The position numbers were made by a program, and so were the translations under genes. The notes below the pieces were generated by a model. That model ran no database searches and was not told where the DNA came from. It was given only the letters and a program-made list of their open reading frames with translations. A stretch of DNA of 64,000 nt from Spiroplasma endosymbiont of Clivina fossor. Its GTDB lineage: Bacteria; Bacillota_I; Bacilli_A; Mycoplasmatales; Nriv7. How positions within the stretch are numbered: position 1 is the first letter of the stretch; every line of letters starts with the position of its first letter. The DNA lies in NCBI RefSeq assembly GCF_964031115.1, contig NZ_OZ035006.1:186001-250000 (forward strand), read 5' to 3'. Below, in pieces: positions 21,458 to 32,906 of the stretch.

Positions 21458-22985
21458 TTATAAAAGCAATTTCTTATTATAAATATCGTTAGCAACTGCT
21501 TTAATTGTTGCTATTGTTGGTACCGCAATAATCATTCCTCAAATACCAATAATTGCCCCAAAAATAGAAATTCCCATTAATATTGTCACCGGATGTAATT
21601 TGGTTACTCGTCCAAAAACTTTTGGATAAACAACAAAAGCATTTTCAATTAATTGAACAATAAATGCACCAACTACAGCAACAATCATTGGGGGGTACCC
21701 AACTAACTAATTCATTCGTTCCTGATGGTGCTACTAAAGCATCTAACACTCCTGCTAAAGCAATGGGAACCATTCCAATAAATGGTCCCACATAAGGGAC
21801 AATATTAGCAAAAGTCATAAATAAACCTAATACCGCAAAAGAACTTTTATATGTGGAACCACCCGCCACATAGCCAAACAAAGATTTTTGCAAAGCATTA
21901 GCAATAATTTCTTTGCGTTTAATATTTTTCCCAGGAATTAATTGCGTTTTTAAAAAATTAGTAAATGATTTATCGCCACCTAACAAAAACATTGTAATCA
22001 TAATCGTAATAAATAAACCATAAATTGTATTAATAATATCAACTAAAAAAGTTGCTGAAAAAAATCATTGTGTTGTGGCCCCAAAACTAAATAACAACTG
22101 ATACATTTTCCCTAATTTGTTACCATCAAAAGCATCACCAATTTTTGCATTATTAATTACAACTTCATTCACTAAATTTAAATTATTTTCATCTACAGTA
22201 ATATTATTTGCTATTAACCATGCTTTGATTTCAGTATATAAATTTTTAAAATATTCACTAACACTATCTAATGATGGTTGTTTTAAATAGCGCAAATAAT
22301 CAACAACAAATTTATTAGTTGAATCCAAATAAATACCATAGTCATTGCGTAATTTTGTTAATAAAATTTCCCAAGCACCTTTATTATTATCAAGTACTTT
22401 ACTTTTAATTTGACTTAATATGTCTTGTCAATTATCTTTTATTGGTGTTCAATCAACATTAGTTTGTAATCGTCATTGTTCAGTTTCTGTATCATAAGCA
22501 AAACCAAAGATATGTGATAAAAGTGATTTATTTTGATCAACGCCTGTACCTTTTCAATTATCTAATCTTTCTTTAATAACTGTACTATCCTCTAAGAACT
22601 GACTAATAAAACTTACAAATTGGTCAATAAATAATCAAAGCAAAAAAACAATAATAAAAATACCAATTATTAGAGAAATAAAAAAAGTTAAATACTTTGC
22701 CACGGTTTTATTAAACTTTAATTTTATCAAACGATAAATTAACGGATTGAGAACTCAAATCACAGCTAATGCTAATCCTAAGGGAATAAAGGCTAAAATA
22801 ACATTAAGAATAATTTGATCAGCACCCGTAAGTTTTAATAATAAAAGAACTACTAAACAAATTAAAATTATAAATAATCATCTTGTTCATTTGTGGTCAA
22901 AACTAATAGTAAATTTGGAAGAATTACCTTTACTGTTACCATTATTCGTTTTTATTTCAATGTTTTTAGTATCTGTTCTTTCCAT
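21458..22985 (-). pseudogene. AI-2E family transporter (frameshifted)
   Basis: Long N-terminal part with several membrane spans, a large soluble loop, then the typical C-terminal PF01594 block (GLFITIMITMFLLGG, TFANIVPYVGPFIGMVPIAL). At 21690-21695 a run of six G (C on the coding strand) shifts the frame: in the alternative frame the protein continues PMIVAVVGAFIVQLIENAFV to a normal end at 21458. One base less in the run restores a ~509-aa protein. Either slippage, an assembly error or a real frameshift. The family includes small-molecule exporters; substrate unknown. Confidence 0.85.
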
Positions 22986-23078
22986 TTTACAAATCGTTCC
23001 TTAAAATATTTTAAAAAATAAATTTACAATTAAAATTATATCATAAGAAATTAAATTTATTAAGAATACCTAAGGTGG

Positions 23079-23227
23079 GGTCGCGTTTAGTTTTGTTAGG
23101 TATTGCTTTGAAGAAGTAAAACAATCAGCTAATTATATTATTTAATTACTAAACTAACCCTGTCTTTCTTGTTTGTTGTCATTTTTATTCGTTTTCATTT
23201 TATCATATTATTGAATTTTTACACAAT
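23079..23227 (+). repeat. L-type prophage end with flanking conserved stretch
   Basis: Begins GGTCGCGTTTAGTTTT and continues with TTAGGTATTGCTTTGAAG. The following ~125 bp, without genes, recur at 32.73 kb, and the inner 60 bp recur inverted at 48.60 kb. It marks the border between host DNA and element DNA; the element body is missing because an IS5-type copy follows. Confidence 0.7.
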
Positions 23228-23761
23228 AGACTTCTTGCAAAATTAATATGATAATTATAATTTTTAAATTTAAAATAAATATAAAAGTGTTATTAAAATA
23301 ATTTTTAGATTATTTTTACAAATATTTTGTCATTAAAACATAATAAAAATTATTATTTACAATAAAAAAAGACTGAAATTTTAAATTATCAAATATATTT
23401 AAACTAATAGTTGTAAATTATAAATTGAAGCTATTAAATTAAATCTTAAAGCAAATCTTTTTCTACGATTTCGATATTTTTCACTAATAATTTTAAATTT
23501 TTTAAGTATAGCAAAAACATTTTCAATAACAATTCTCATTTTTGAAATTCGCTCATTATTTTGCTTTTCTTCTTTATTTAAAGGGTTTTTCTTTGATTTT
23601 CTTTTAGGAATTAAAACATTATGATTAATTTTTTGTATGCCTTGATAACCTAAATCCACTAAAACAGTTGTTTCTGGTAAAAATTTAATTTTTGAATCTT
23701 TTAAAATTTTAAAGTCATGGTTTTTACCATAAGAAAAATCAGAACTAATAATTTTTTTACT
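23228..23761 (-). mobile_element. IS5-type element, copy 3, truncated
   Basis: Only the ORFB half is present (minus strand, coding region 23399 upwards). Copy 4 interrupts it at an ACT target; the ORFA half is not found beyond copy 4. Confidence 0.9.
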
Positions 23762-24829
23762 AGACTTCTTGCAAAATTAATTTAAAATATAATTGAATTG
23801 TTGTTTTTAATAAAAAGGTGGAATTTAAATGAAATTTAAAAAAAATAATCAAATAAGTGATAAAAATTTTTTAAGATTAACTGGTATTAAACATACTACT
23901 TTTAATAAAATGCTAGAAATTTTAAAAATAGAAGAATTAAAAAAGAGATTTCGTCGCGGAAGAACCAATAAATTATCATTAGAAAATCGTATTTTAATGA
24001 CTTTAGAATATTGAAGAGAATATAGAACTTATTTTCATATTGCAAAAAGTTATGATATTAGTGAAAGTAGTTGTTATAGAAATATCAAATGAATTGAAGA
24101 CACTTTAATAAAACACCCTAATTTTCAACAACTTACTGGTCAAAAATCACTATTAAAAGATTATTTCAAAGATAAGACTGTTATAATTGATGTAACTGAA
24201 AGCCAAATCCAACGCCCAAAAAAAGACAAAAACAGCACTACTCAGGAAAAAAGAAAAAACACACAATAAAAACACAAGTTATAATTGAAAAAGATAGTAA
24301 AAAAATTATTAGTTCTGATTTTTCTTATGGTAAAAACCATGACTTTAAAATTTTAAAAGATTCAAAAATTAAATTTTTACCAGAAACAACTGTTTTAGTG
24401 GATTTAGGTTATCAAGGCATACAAAAAATTAATCATAATGTTTTAATTCCTAAAAGAAAATCAAAGAAAAACCCTTTAAATAAAGAAGAAAAGCAAAATA
24501 ATGAGCGAATTTCAAAAATGAGAATTGTTATTGAAAATGTTTTTGCTATACTTAAAAAATTTAAAATTATTAGTGAAAAATATCGAAATCGTAGAAAAAG
24601 ATTTGCTTTAAGATTTAATTTAATAGCTTCAATTTATAATTTACAACTATTAGTTTAAATATATTTGATAATTTAAAATTTCAGTCTTTTTTTATTGTAA
24701 ATAATAATTTTTATTATGTTTTAATGACAAAATATTTGTAAAAATAATCTAAAAATTATTTTAATAACACTTTTATATTTATTTTAAATTTAAAAATTAT
24801 AATTATCATATTAATTTTGCAAGAAGTCT
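23762..24829 (+). mobile_element. IS5-type element, copy 4
   Basis: Full-length. Left flank is the interior of copy 3 (ACT), right flank is the metG upstream sequence (AAT), so the two flanks are not from one insertion event. Confidence 0.93.
23829..24658 (+). CDS. IS5-type transposase (ORFA/ORFB, -1 frameshift)
   Basis: Identical arrangement to the 3.2-kb copy: ORFA ends at 24269 and ORFB reads on in the -1 frame. Confidence 0.9.
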
Positions 24830-25247
24830 AATATATAATATAAATAATTTGATAAAGGATGAAGTTATGCAACCAAAATATTTTTATGTTTCAACGCCAA
24901 TATATTATCCGAATAATGAATTGCACTTAGGACACGCGTATACAACAGTTTTAAGTGATGTTTTAGCGCGTTATAAGAAACAACAAGGTTATGATGAAGT
25001 ATTTTTTACTACTGGTAGTGATGAACACGGACAAAAAATTGCTAAAGCGGCACAATTAGCAAATATTACCCCCCAAGAATTTGTTGATGACATCGTTAAT
25101 AAGTTTAAGGATTTATGAACAGCCTTACACATTGATTATTCTAAATTTATTAGAACTAGTAGTCAAGAACATACTATTGTTGTTGAAAAAATCTTTAATC
25201 AGTTATTAGCCCAAGAAGATATTTATTTAGATCAATATGAAGGCTGA

Positions 25248-25505
<258 letters not shown>

Positions 25506-26285
25506 TGAGGGATTCCGGTTAAAGAAAATTCCAAACATATAATTTATGTTTGAATTGATGCTTTAAGCAATTATTTAAGTTCATTAGGTTATCTTTCATC
25601 AGATAATAGTGAATTTAATAAATATTGAGGAGAAAATAGTGAAATTGTGCAATTTTTAGGTAAAGAAATTACTAGATTTCATGCTATTTATTGACCAATC
25701 CTATTAATGGCATTAAATATTCGTTTACCTAATAAACTAATTAGTCATTCATGAATCACAATGAATGATGATAAAATGTCAAAATCAAAAGATAATAGTA
25801 TTAATCCATTACAATTAATTAATGAGTATGGTAGTGATGCTTTACGATTTTTTCTTGTTAATGATTTACATATTACCAGAGATAGTAATTATAGCTTACA
25901 ATTATTAATTGATTCTTATAATAGTAATTTAGTTAATAATTTAGGTAATTTATTATCAAGAACAATGACAATGACCGAAAAATATTTTAATAATGTTATT
26001 CCGCAGTATGTTCCTAGTACTAATGATTTAGATAAGGCATTAGAACAACACATTCATTTAACAATTGAAAGTTATGAAGCAAAAATGAATCAATATTTAA
26101 TTAATGATGCTGTTAAAGCGGTAATTGAATTATTACATTATGCTAATAAATATATTGAAGAAAGAACTCCTTGAATATTATTTACTAATCATGATGTTAA
26201 TTTAAGTAAAGTTATTAATAATTTATTACAAGTTTTAAAAGTAAGTGCGTATTTATTACAACCGATTTTAGTAACGAAAAGTATT

Positions 26286-27191
26286 AGACTTGGTACATAA
26301 CCTTTAATTTTATCTACTATTTTGATAATATTATTTCCTAGGTGAAGTACAAATGTTAGATAAATACAAAGACGAAAACGAATTTTATAGTTTAATAGGC
26401 ATAAAATATAAAACTTTCATGAAAATGGTAGAAATTTTAAAAGAAGGTGAAGCTAAACAAAAACAAATTGGTGGTAGACCAAATAAATTATCAATAGAGC
26501 AAAGATTACTTATGACTTTAGAATACTGAAAAGAATATAGTACATATCGTATTATTGCAAAAAAATATAATATTAGTCATGTTAGTTGTATTCGTAATAT
26601 CTTTTGAGTTGAAAATACTCTAATAAAAAATAGTCACTTTCATATACCTGGCAAAAAGATATTATTAGAAAATAAGGGTACTACTAATAATTTATTAGCA
26701 ATTGATGCTACAGAAATTCCAATTGAAAGAATTAAAAAAAACTAAAATTATTATTTTCTGGTAAGAAAAGGCAACATTCATTAAAATCGCAAATAATTAT
26801 TGATTTATTTAACAATAAAATTATTTCAGTAGATTTTTGTTATGGCAGTACTCATGATTATAAGTTATTTTTAAAATCAAATACACTTATAAATCCAAAA
26901 TTAGAATTAATTGCCGATTCAGGATATCAAGGTTTGCAAAATGTTCATAAAAATACATTATTGCCAATTAAAAAGAGTAAAAATAATCCTTTAAATCCAG
27001 ATAAAAAGGAATATAATAGCTTTTTAAGTAAAGTTAGAATTGTCATTGAACATGTTTTTGCTAGATTAAAAAGATTTAAAATACTAGTTTATCGTTATCG
27101 CAATAAGATTAGAAGATTTGGATTACGATTTAACTTAATTTCAGGAATATATAATTTTGAATTAAGCTAGTTATAGTTATGTACCAAGTCT
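26286..27191 (+). mobile_element. IS5-family element type b, copy 1
   Basis: 906 bp with termini AGACTTGGTACATAA / TTATGTACCAAGTCT and ATT target duplication. It shares the first bases of its termini and its target type with the 1068-bp element but is a different IS. Confidence 0.92.
26353..27170 (+). CDS. IS5-type transposase b (-1 frameshift)
   Basis: ORFA starts MLDKYKDENEFYSLIG and ends at a TAA after RIKKN; an A8 run just before allows -1 slippage into LLFSGKKRQHSLKSQ. DDE residues: D in AIDATEIP, D in ADSGYQG, E in VRIVIEHVFA. About 45% of residues look alike to the type-a enzyme. Two copies in the window, practically identical. Confidence 0.88.
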
Positions 27192-27351
27192 ATTGTTATT
27201 TTTCAACAATTAAATATTAATTACGAACAGTTAAATTTTACAAATTTAACTAATTTTCATGATTTAGATAATGTTAAAATTAATTTGAAACAGATATTAT
27301 TTCCGCGAATAAATAATAGTTAATTATTTTTAATTTAAAGGAGGATATTTT

Positions 27352-27753
27352 ATGAAAATTACTAAAGATGCTAATAAATGATGGTTTATTTATGAAATCG
27401 TAATTGCAGTTTTTACATTATCAGTTTTAATTTTTGGTTATGTTGAACATTTAATAACTAAAACTTGAATGCGAAGTATTGATGAACCTTTTTCTTATAT
27501 GGGTTTTCAAGGTCAATATTTTAGTTATTTTACAATTCAAAGTAATATTATTGTTTTTGTGTGATTTCTATTAGCAGCAATTTATCATTTTAAAAGTGAT
27601 AAACCAGTAATTTTAAAGCAAGGTGGTTTAATTGTCATCTCATTATATATTTCTATTACTTTTATAACATATATGACAATGATGCTTCCTTTTGCGGCGA
27701 CAACAATGACACGGACGCATAAAGTTTTGTTAGGTGGGAAAATATTTGAATAA
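27352..27753 (+). pseudogene. Second copy of the truncated membrane protein
   Basis: Same as the 6.69-kb gene, again ending inside the prophage terminal repeat; differs by one codon near the end (KIFE for KRFE). Confidence 0.75.
27713..27735 (+). repeat. Prophage terminal inverted repeat, R type
   Basis: Same host/prophage border as at 7048, in the duplicated locus. Confidence 0.72.
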
Positions 27754-28045
27754 GTATTAAGACAGTCAGTAATGATTGTCTTTTTATTTTATAAGGTGTT
27801 AAAAATTTGTTCTTTGAAAATTAAATACAAGTGAATTAATAATGTTGGTATGTATTAAGACACGATAAATTGTGGGTGGTCGCCATAACCAAAAGAAGTT
27901 TACCAGTTAATAGATAATACCCTATTAGCTATAGCAATTTGTTTCGTTTTGCAATAAAAAAATGAATGGGTGGATTTCCTAAAAATATACACGCTATTAA
28001 ATTAGTTCCAAGGGCAGGATGCGGATGTTAAAGTGTAGAAATTTC
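27754..28045 (+). other. Conserved plectrovirus leader (copy 2)
   Basis: Terminator hairpin followed by the conserved non-coding block; no gene. An IS1595-type element follows. Confidence 0.6.
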
Positions 28046-29190
28046 TTTTAATTTTGTCGAAAACTCTTGATAAAATAAAAAAAATCATCAACTTGATAAT
28101 TTTAAAAGGCTTTTATGTAAAATTATTATTTTTACTTTAACTTTTTTATACATTAAAATATAATACCGTTGTTTGTTTTTGGAGTTAAACCCTTATGTTG
28201 GTATTTTCATTTTCAGAGATTTAAATAATTTTGAATATTAGTAAAACCTAAACCATGATAATGAATTAAGGCTTCTTTAAGACTAGATTGTAATTTACTG
28301 ATTTTATTTAAGTTACGATAACTAGCTTCAGGATTAATTGTTGTTTTAGTTACACATAAAGTAGAATTTGTTTGTTTTGCTACTAAAAAATATAATTTTT
28401 GCATATCGGAAGTAATAATTGAATTTTCGTTAATTAATTCTTTGTTCATATTTTCAATAACTCATTGTTTTTGTAAACGTTTGGTGTTTGTGGATTTAAC
28501 ATAAATATTGTTATTATTATCAATTGCCATTTGAATACAGCATTTAGTATTAGTTGCGAATGGGTTCAAGGTGAATTCTTCGTGGATCAGTTTTATATTT
28601 GAAATTTCCTTTATGGATTTCTTTAATAAATGTTTCATCGATTTGGATTTTACCAGATAATTTTTTAAATTTTAATTGGGTATTTTCTAATTGTTTTGGT
28701 TTCATTAATTTTTGACGATTATATCAAGCAGTTTTTAATGTAGTTTTAATAAAACGAGAAATTGTTTTACTAGATTGCCCCAGCAATGAAATTTGAATCA
28801 ATAAATTTCATTGTTCATAATTTAAATGACTTCAATAAATAAAATGATTACGAAAAGCGTCAAAACTTGCACAGCAATTTTTACATAAATATTTTTGTTT
28901 TCCTTCTGAATTATGTCCATTTTTAACGCAATGGTAAGATTCACATTTAGGGCATTTAATACCTTGCGCTCTAAATTTTTGATCAATTTCATTTAAACGT
29001 TTTTGTTTTTTTATTAATTCTGCTTGTTGTTTGACTTTTTCATAAAATTCTAAAAATTGATCATCTGTTAAAGTATTTACTAGTTCTTGAATTATTTTTT
29101 CCATAATTATTATCCACCTCTATCATATTAAAAATATACCTAAAATTAAGTATATTCAATAAATATCAAGAGTTTTCGACAAAATTAAAA
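28046..29190 (-). mobile_element. IS1595-family element, full length, transposase broken
   Basis: 1145 bp with termini TTTTAATTTTGTCGAAAAC / inverted. It sits in the leader of prophage remnant F, with a deletion of about 370 bp of phage sequence beside it. Confidence 0.9.
28153..29104 (-). pseudogene. IS1595-type transposase with frameshifts
   Basis: Compared with the intact copies this one has an extra T near 28565 and a two-base loss near 28167. The zinc ribbon also carries CCASF instead of CRASF. Likely inactive. Confidence 0.85.
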
Positions 29191-29545
29191 AATAATTTCA
29201 ATTAATCAAAAAGAAAATGAAACCAAATTAATTAAGGGACAAGAATTATTAAGCTTCTTCATTGCCGAAAAAGAAAACAACAAAAAAGATATAAATTATA
29301 ACTATTTTTAAAGGAGTTTAAAAATGAATATTGCGATTGGATTAATATTTAATTATTATCAGCATCATGCTATTGGCATATTTTGCTTATAAAATTTATG
29401 CCAAAATAAAAATTAGAATTAAATATAAAAATGCCATTAAAAATAATATTGGTAATTTCATGAAAGACGAAAAAGTATTTATTGCCCGCTTTGAAGAATG
29501 AGTTAAAGCTCCTAATTCAAAAGAAAATAACGCGGATAAAAAATA
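29191..29545 (+). pseudogene. Prophage F remnants: ends of first and second phage genes
   Basis: The first part encodes the C-terminal ~40 residues of the 108-aa first phage protein (ELLSFFIAEKENNKKD) up to 29311. The second gene starts at 29324 (MNIAIGLIF) but an extra A shifts the frame after nine codons; the remaining sequence corresponds to the 73-aa protein of prophage E. Confidence 0.8.
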
Positions 29546-29707
29546 ATGTTTTGAAAAATTATCATGGAATTCTTAAAACTGTTTGTTCCGATAGAAAAAA
29601 TGCCCGCACAAGTTGCGTTTATTGCCGGATTAATTATTATCATTACTTTTCTTTTCGCATTAATTTCAATTATGTATTTACCAATAAAAATGATTTTTGG
29701 GAGATAA
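29546..29707 (+). CDS. 53-aa plectrovirus membrane protein (remnant F)
   Basis: MFWKIIMEFLKLFVPIEKMP... single hydrophobic helix, identical in layout to the gene in prophage C. Its ATG overlaps the end of the preceding gene (TAATG). Confidence 0.65.
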
Positions 29708-29710
29708 AAA

Positions 29711-29776
29711 ATGACGGTAAATTTAAAAGAATTTAATTGAGAACAAATTAAACAAACTTTCTGAGATTTATTTATT
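29711..29776 (+). pseudogene. 5' fragment of 76-aa plectrovirus protein
   Basis: MTVNLKEFNWEQIKQTFWDL is present, then an IS5-type b element cuts the gene. Confidence 0.8.
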
Positions 29777-30682
29777 AGACTTGGTACATAACTATAACTA
29801 GCTTAATTCAAAATTATATATTCCTGAAATTAAGTTAAATCGTAATCCAAATCTTCTAATCTTATTGCGATAACGATAAACTAGTATTTTAAATCTTTTT
29901 AATCTAGCAAAAACATGTTCAATGACAATTCTAACTTTACTTAAAAAGCTATTATATTCCTTTTTATCTGGATTTAAAGGATTATTTTTACTCTTTTTAA
30001 TTGGCAATAATGTATTTTTATGAACATTTTGCAAACCTTGATATCCTGAATCGGCAATTAATTCTAATTTTGGATTTATAAGTGTATTTGATTTTAAAAA
30101 TAACTTATAATCATGAGTACTGCCATAACAAAAATCTACTGAAATAATTTTATTGTTAAATAAATCAATAATTATTTGCGATTTTAATGAATGTTGCCTT
30201 TTCTTACCAGAAAATAATAATTTTAGTTTTTTTTAATTCTTTCAATTGGAATTTCTGTAGCATCAATTGCTAATAAATTATTAGTAGTACCCTTATTTTC
30301 TAATAATATCTTTTTGCCAGGTATATGAAAGTGACTATTTTTTATTAGAGTATTTTCAACTCAAAAGATATTACGAATACAACTAACATGACTAATATTA
30401 TATTTTTTTGCAATAATACGATATGTACTATATTCTTTTCAGTATTCTAAAGTCATAAGTAATCTTTGCTCTATTGATAATTTATTTGGTCTACCACCAA
30501 TTTGTTTTTGTTTAGCTTCACCTTCTTTTAAAATTTCTACCATTTTCATGAAAGTTTTATATTTTATGCCTATTAAACTATAAAATTCGTTTTCGTCTTT
30601 GTATTTATCTAACATTTGTACTTCACCTAGGAAATAATATTATCAAAATAGTAGATAAAATTAAAGGTTATGTACCAAGTCT
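29777..30682 (-). mobile_element. IS5-family element type b, copy 2
   Basis: Full 906 bp. Left flank ATT (prophage), right flank AAT (IS1595 end): no matching target duplication, so sequence on one side was exchanged by recombination. Confidence 0.9.
29798..30615 (-). CDS. IS5-type transposase b
   Basis: Same as the copy at 26.35 kb, complete with the A8 frameshift site. Confidence 0.88.
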
Positions 30683-30800
30683 AATGTATAAAAAAGTTAA
30701 AGTAAAAATAGTAATTTTACATAAAAGCCTTTTAAAATTATCAAGTTGATGATTTTTTTTATTTTATCAAGAGTTTTCGACAAAATTAAAAATTTTTTAT
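30683..30800 (+). mobile_element. IS1595-type right-end fragment
   Basis: The last ~115 bp of the element, from just before the transposase stop to TTTTCGACAAAATTAAAA. Confidence 0.82.
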
Positions 30801-30801
30801 T

Positions 30802-31869
30802 AGACTTCTTGCAAAATTAATTTAAAATATAATTGAATTGTTGTTTTTAATAAAAAGGTGGAATTTAAATGAAATTTAAAAAAAATAATCAAATAAGTGA
30901 TAAAAATTTTTTAAGATTAACTGGTATTAAACATACTACTTTTAATAAAATGCTAGAAATTTTAAAAATAGAAGAATTAAAAAAGAGATTTCGTCGCGGA
31001 AGAACCAATAAATTATCATTAGAAAATCGTATTTTAATGACTTTAGAATACTGAAAAGAATATAGTACATATCGTATTATTGCAAAAAGTTATGATATTA
31101 GTGAAAGTAGTTGTTATAGAAATATCAAATGAATTGAAGACACTTTAATAAAACACCCTAATTTTCAACAACTTACTGGTCAAAAATCACTATTAAAAGA
31201 TTATTTCAAAGATAAGACTGTTATAATTGATGTAACTGAAAGCCAAATCCAACGCCCAAAAAAAGACAAAAACAGCACTACTCAGGAAAAAAGAAAAAAC
31301 ACACAATAAAAACACAAGTTATAATTGAAAAAGATAGTAAAAAAATTATTAGTTCTGATTTTTCTTATGGTAAAAACCATGACTTTAAAATTTTAAAAGA
31401 TTCAAAAATTAAATTTTTACCAGAAACAACTGTTTTAGTGGATTTAGGTTATCAAGGCATACAAAAAATTAATCATAATGTTTTAATTCCTAAAAGAAAA
31501 TCAAAGAAAAACCCTTTAAATAAAGAAGAAAAGCAAAATAATGAGCGAATTTCAAAAATGAGAATTGTTATTGAAAATGTTTTTGCTATACTTAAAAAAT
31601 TTAAAATTATTAGTGAAAAATATCGAAATCGTAGAAAAAGATTTGCTTTAAGATTTAATTTAATAGCTTCAATTTATAATTTACAACTATTAGTTTAAAT
31701 ATATTTGATAATTTAAAATTTCAGTCTTTTTTTATTGTAAATAATAATTTTTATTATGTTTTAATGACAAAATATTTGTAAAAATAATCTAAAAATTATT
31801 TTAATAACACTTTTATATTTATTTTAAATTTAAAAATTATAATTATCATATTAATTTTGCAAGAAGTCT
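30802..31869 (+). mobile_element. IS5-type element, copy 5 (mosaic)
   Basis: Full 1068 bp with ATT flanks. A patch of roughly 45 bp near 31044-31090 matches the type-b element instead of other type-a copies. Confidence 0.92.
30869..31698 (+). CDS. IS5-type transposase, mosaic version
   Basis: As at 3.2 kb except that residues after LEYW read KEYSTYRIIAKSYD in place of REYRTYFHIAKSYD. The frame stays open and the frameshift signal is intact. Confidence 0.88.
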
Positions 31870-31927
31870 ATTATATTACATCATTTCTTTATATAATTAA
31901 ATTATGCATACCCTAAGGAGGACCAAT

Positions 31928-32416
31928 ATGGAAGTAAAAATGAAAGGAAAACCTTTACAATTAATTAAAGAACCAATTAAAATTGGTGAAACTCTTAATT
32001 TTATCGCCACTAATCTTAATATGTCAGACTTTAAAATAACTGACATCGTCAATAAAAAGAAAGTAATCTCAGTCGTCCCCAGTGTTGACACTAACACTTG
32101 TTTAATCCAAACTAAACATATGAACAAAAATATTAGTAAACTAGAAAATATGCAACTAATTACAATTTCAAGAGACCTACCCTTCGCCCAAAATAGAGCT
32201 TGTGAGAGTTTTAAAGACAATAATCACATCCTTATATCTGACTACAAATACCGTGATTTCGGCATTAAAACCGGTTTAGTAATCCAAAAACTAGAACTTT
32301 TAGCAAGAACCTTATTAGTCTTAGATGAAAATAACATCATTATCTACATTGATATTAACGAAGAAACATCAGTGGAACCGAATTACGCTAAACTATGAGA
32401 CTTTTTAAACAAATAA
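31928..32416 (+). CDS. tpx: Thiol peroxidase, copy 2
   Basis: Identical over its full 162 codons to the 4.5-kb gene, with the same Cys58 and Cys92 and the same ribosome site. Its upstream region was cut by an IS5-type insertion 58 bp before the start, so the promoter may now lie in or near the IS. Confidence 0.93.
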
Positions 32417-32433
32417 TCACATATGTTGCAACA

Positions 32434-32462
32434 AAAAACACACTTTGTATAAAGTGTGTTTT
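32434..32462 (+). terminator. tpx copy 2 terminator
   Basis: Same stem as downstream of copy 1 (AAACACACTTT / AAAGTGTGTTT). Confidence 0.78.
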
Positions 32463-32488
32463 ATTTATTATTAATTTATATAATATAA

Positions 32489-32673
32489 GGGACTGTACAA
32501 TTAACTGTGTCTTTAAGTAATTAACTTAAATTCACTCTGTCCTCAAATTTTATCATTAAATGTGAAATTGCACTACCCCAATTTTGAATTGGCATCGTTC
32601 ATTTCTTAACCATATTTTGAAATGCTAAATAAAATATTTTAAAAACTGATGCGTCATTAGAAAAAATCTTTTT
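32489..32673 (-). mobile_element. IS256-type 3' remnant
   Basis: Inverted copy of the remnant at 4.27 kb, carried along with the tpx duplication. Confidence 0.85.
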
Positions 32674-32724
32674 ATTTGTAATATACCACAGACTTATGAC
32701 AAGCACAAGCAGTTTTTTTAAAAG

Positions 32725-32880
32725 GGTCGCGTTTAGTTTTCTTAGGTATTGCTTTGAAGAAGTAAAACAATCAGCTAATTTATATTATTTAATTACTAAA
32801 CTAACCCTGCCTTTCTTGTTATTGTCATCTTTATTCGCTATGATTTTATCATATTATTGAATTTTTACACAACAAAAAAT
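32725..32880 (+). repeat. L-type prophage end with conserved stretch
   Basis: Starts GGTCGCGTTTAGTTTT and shares about 150 bp with 23.08-23.23 kb. No gene. It marks the edge of another lost element. Confidence 0.7.
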
Positions 32881-32906
32881 TATTAATTTTATTAAATTTT
32901 CACTAA

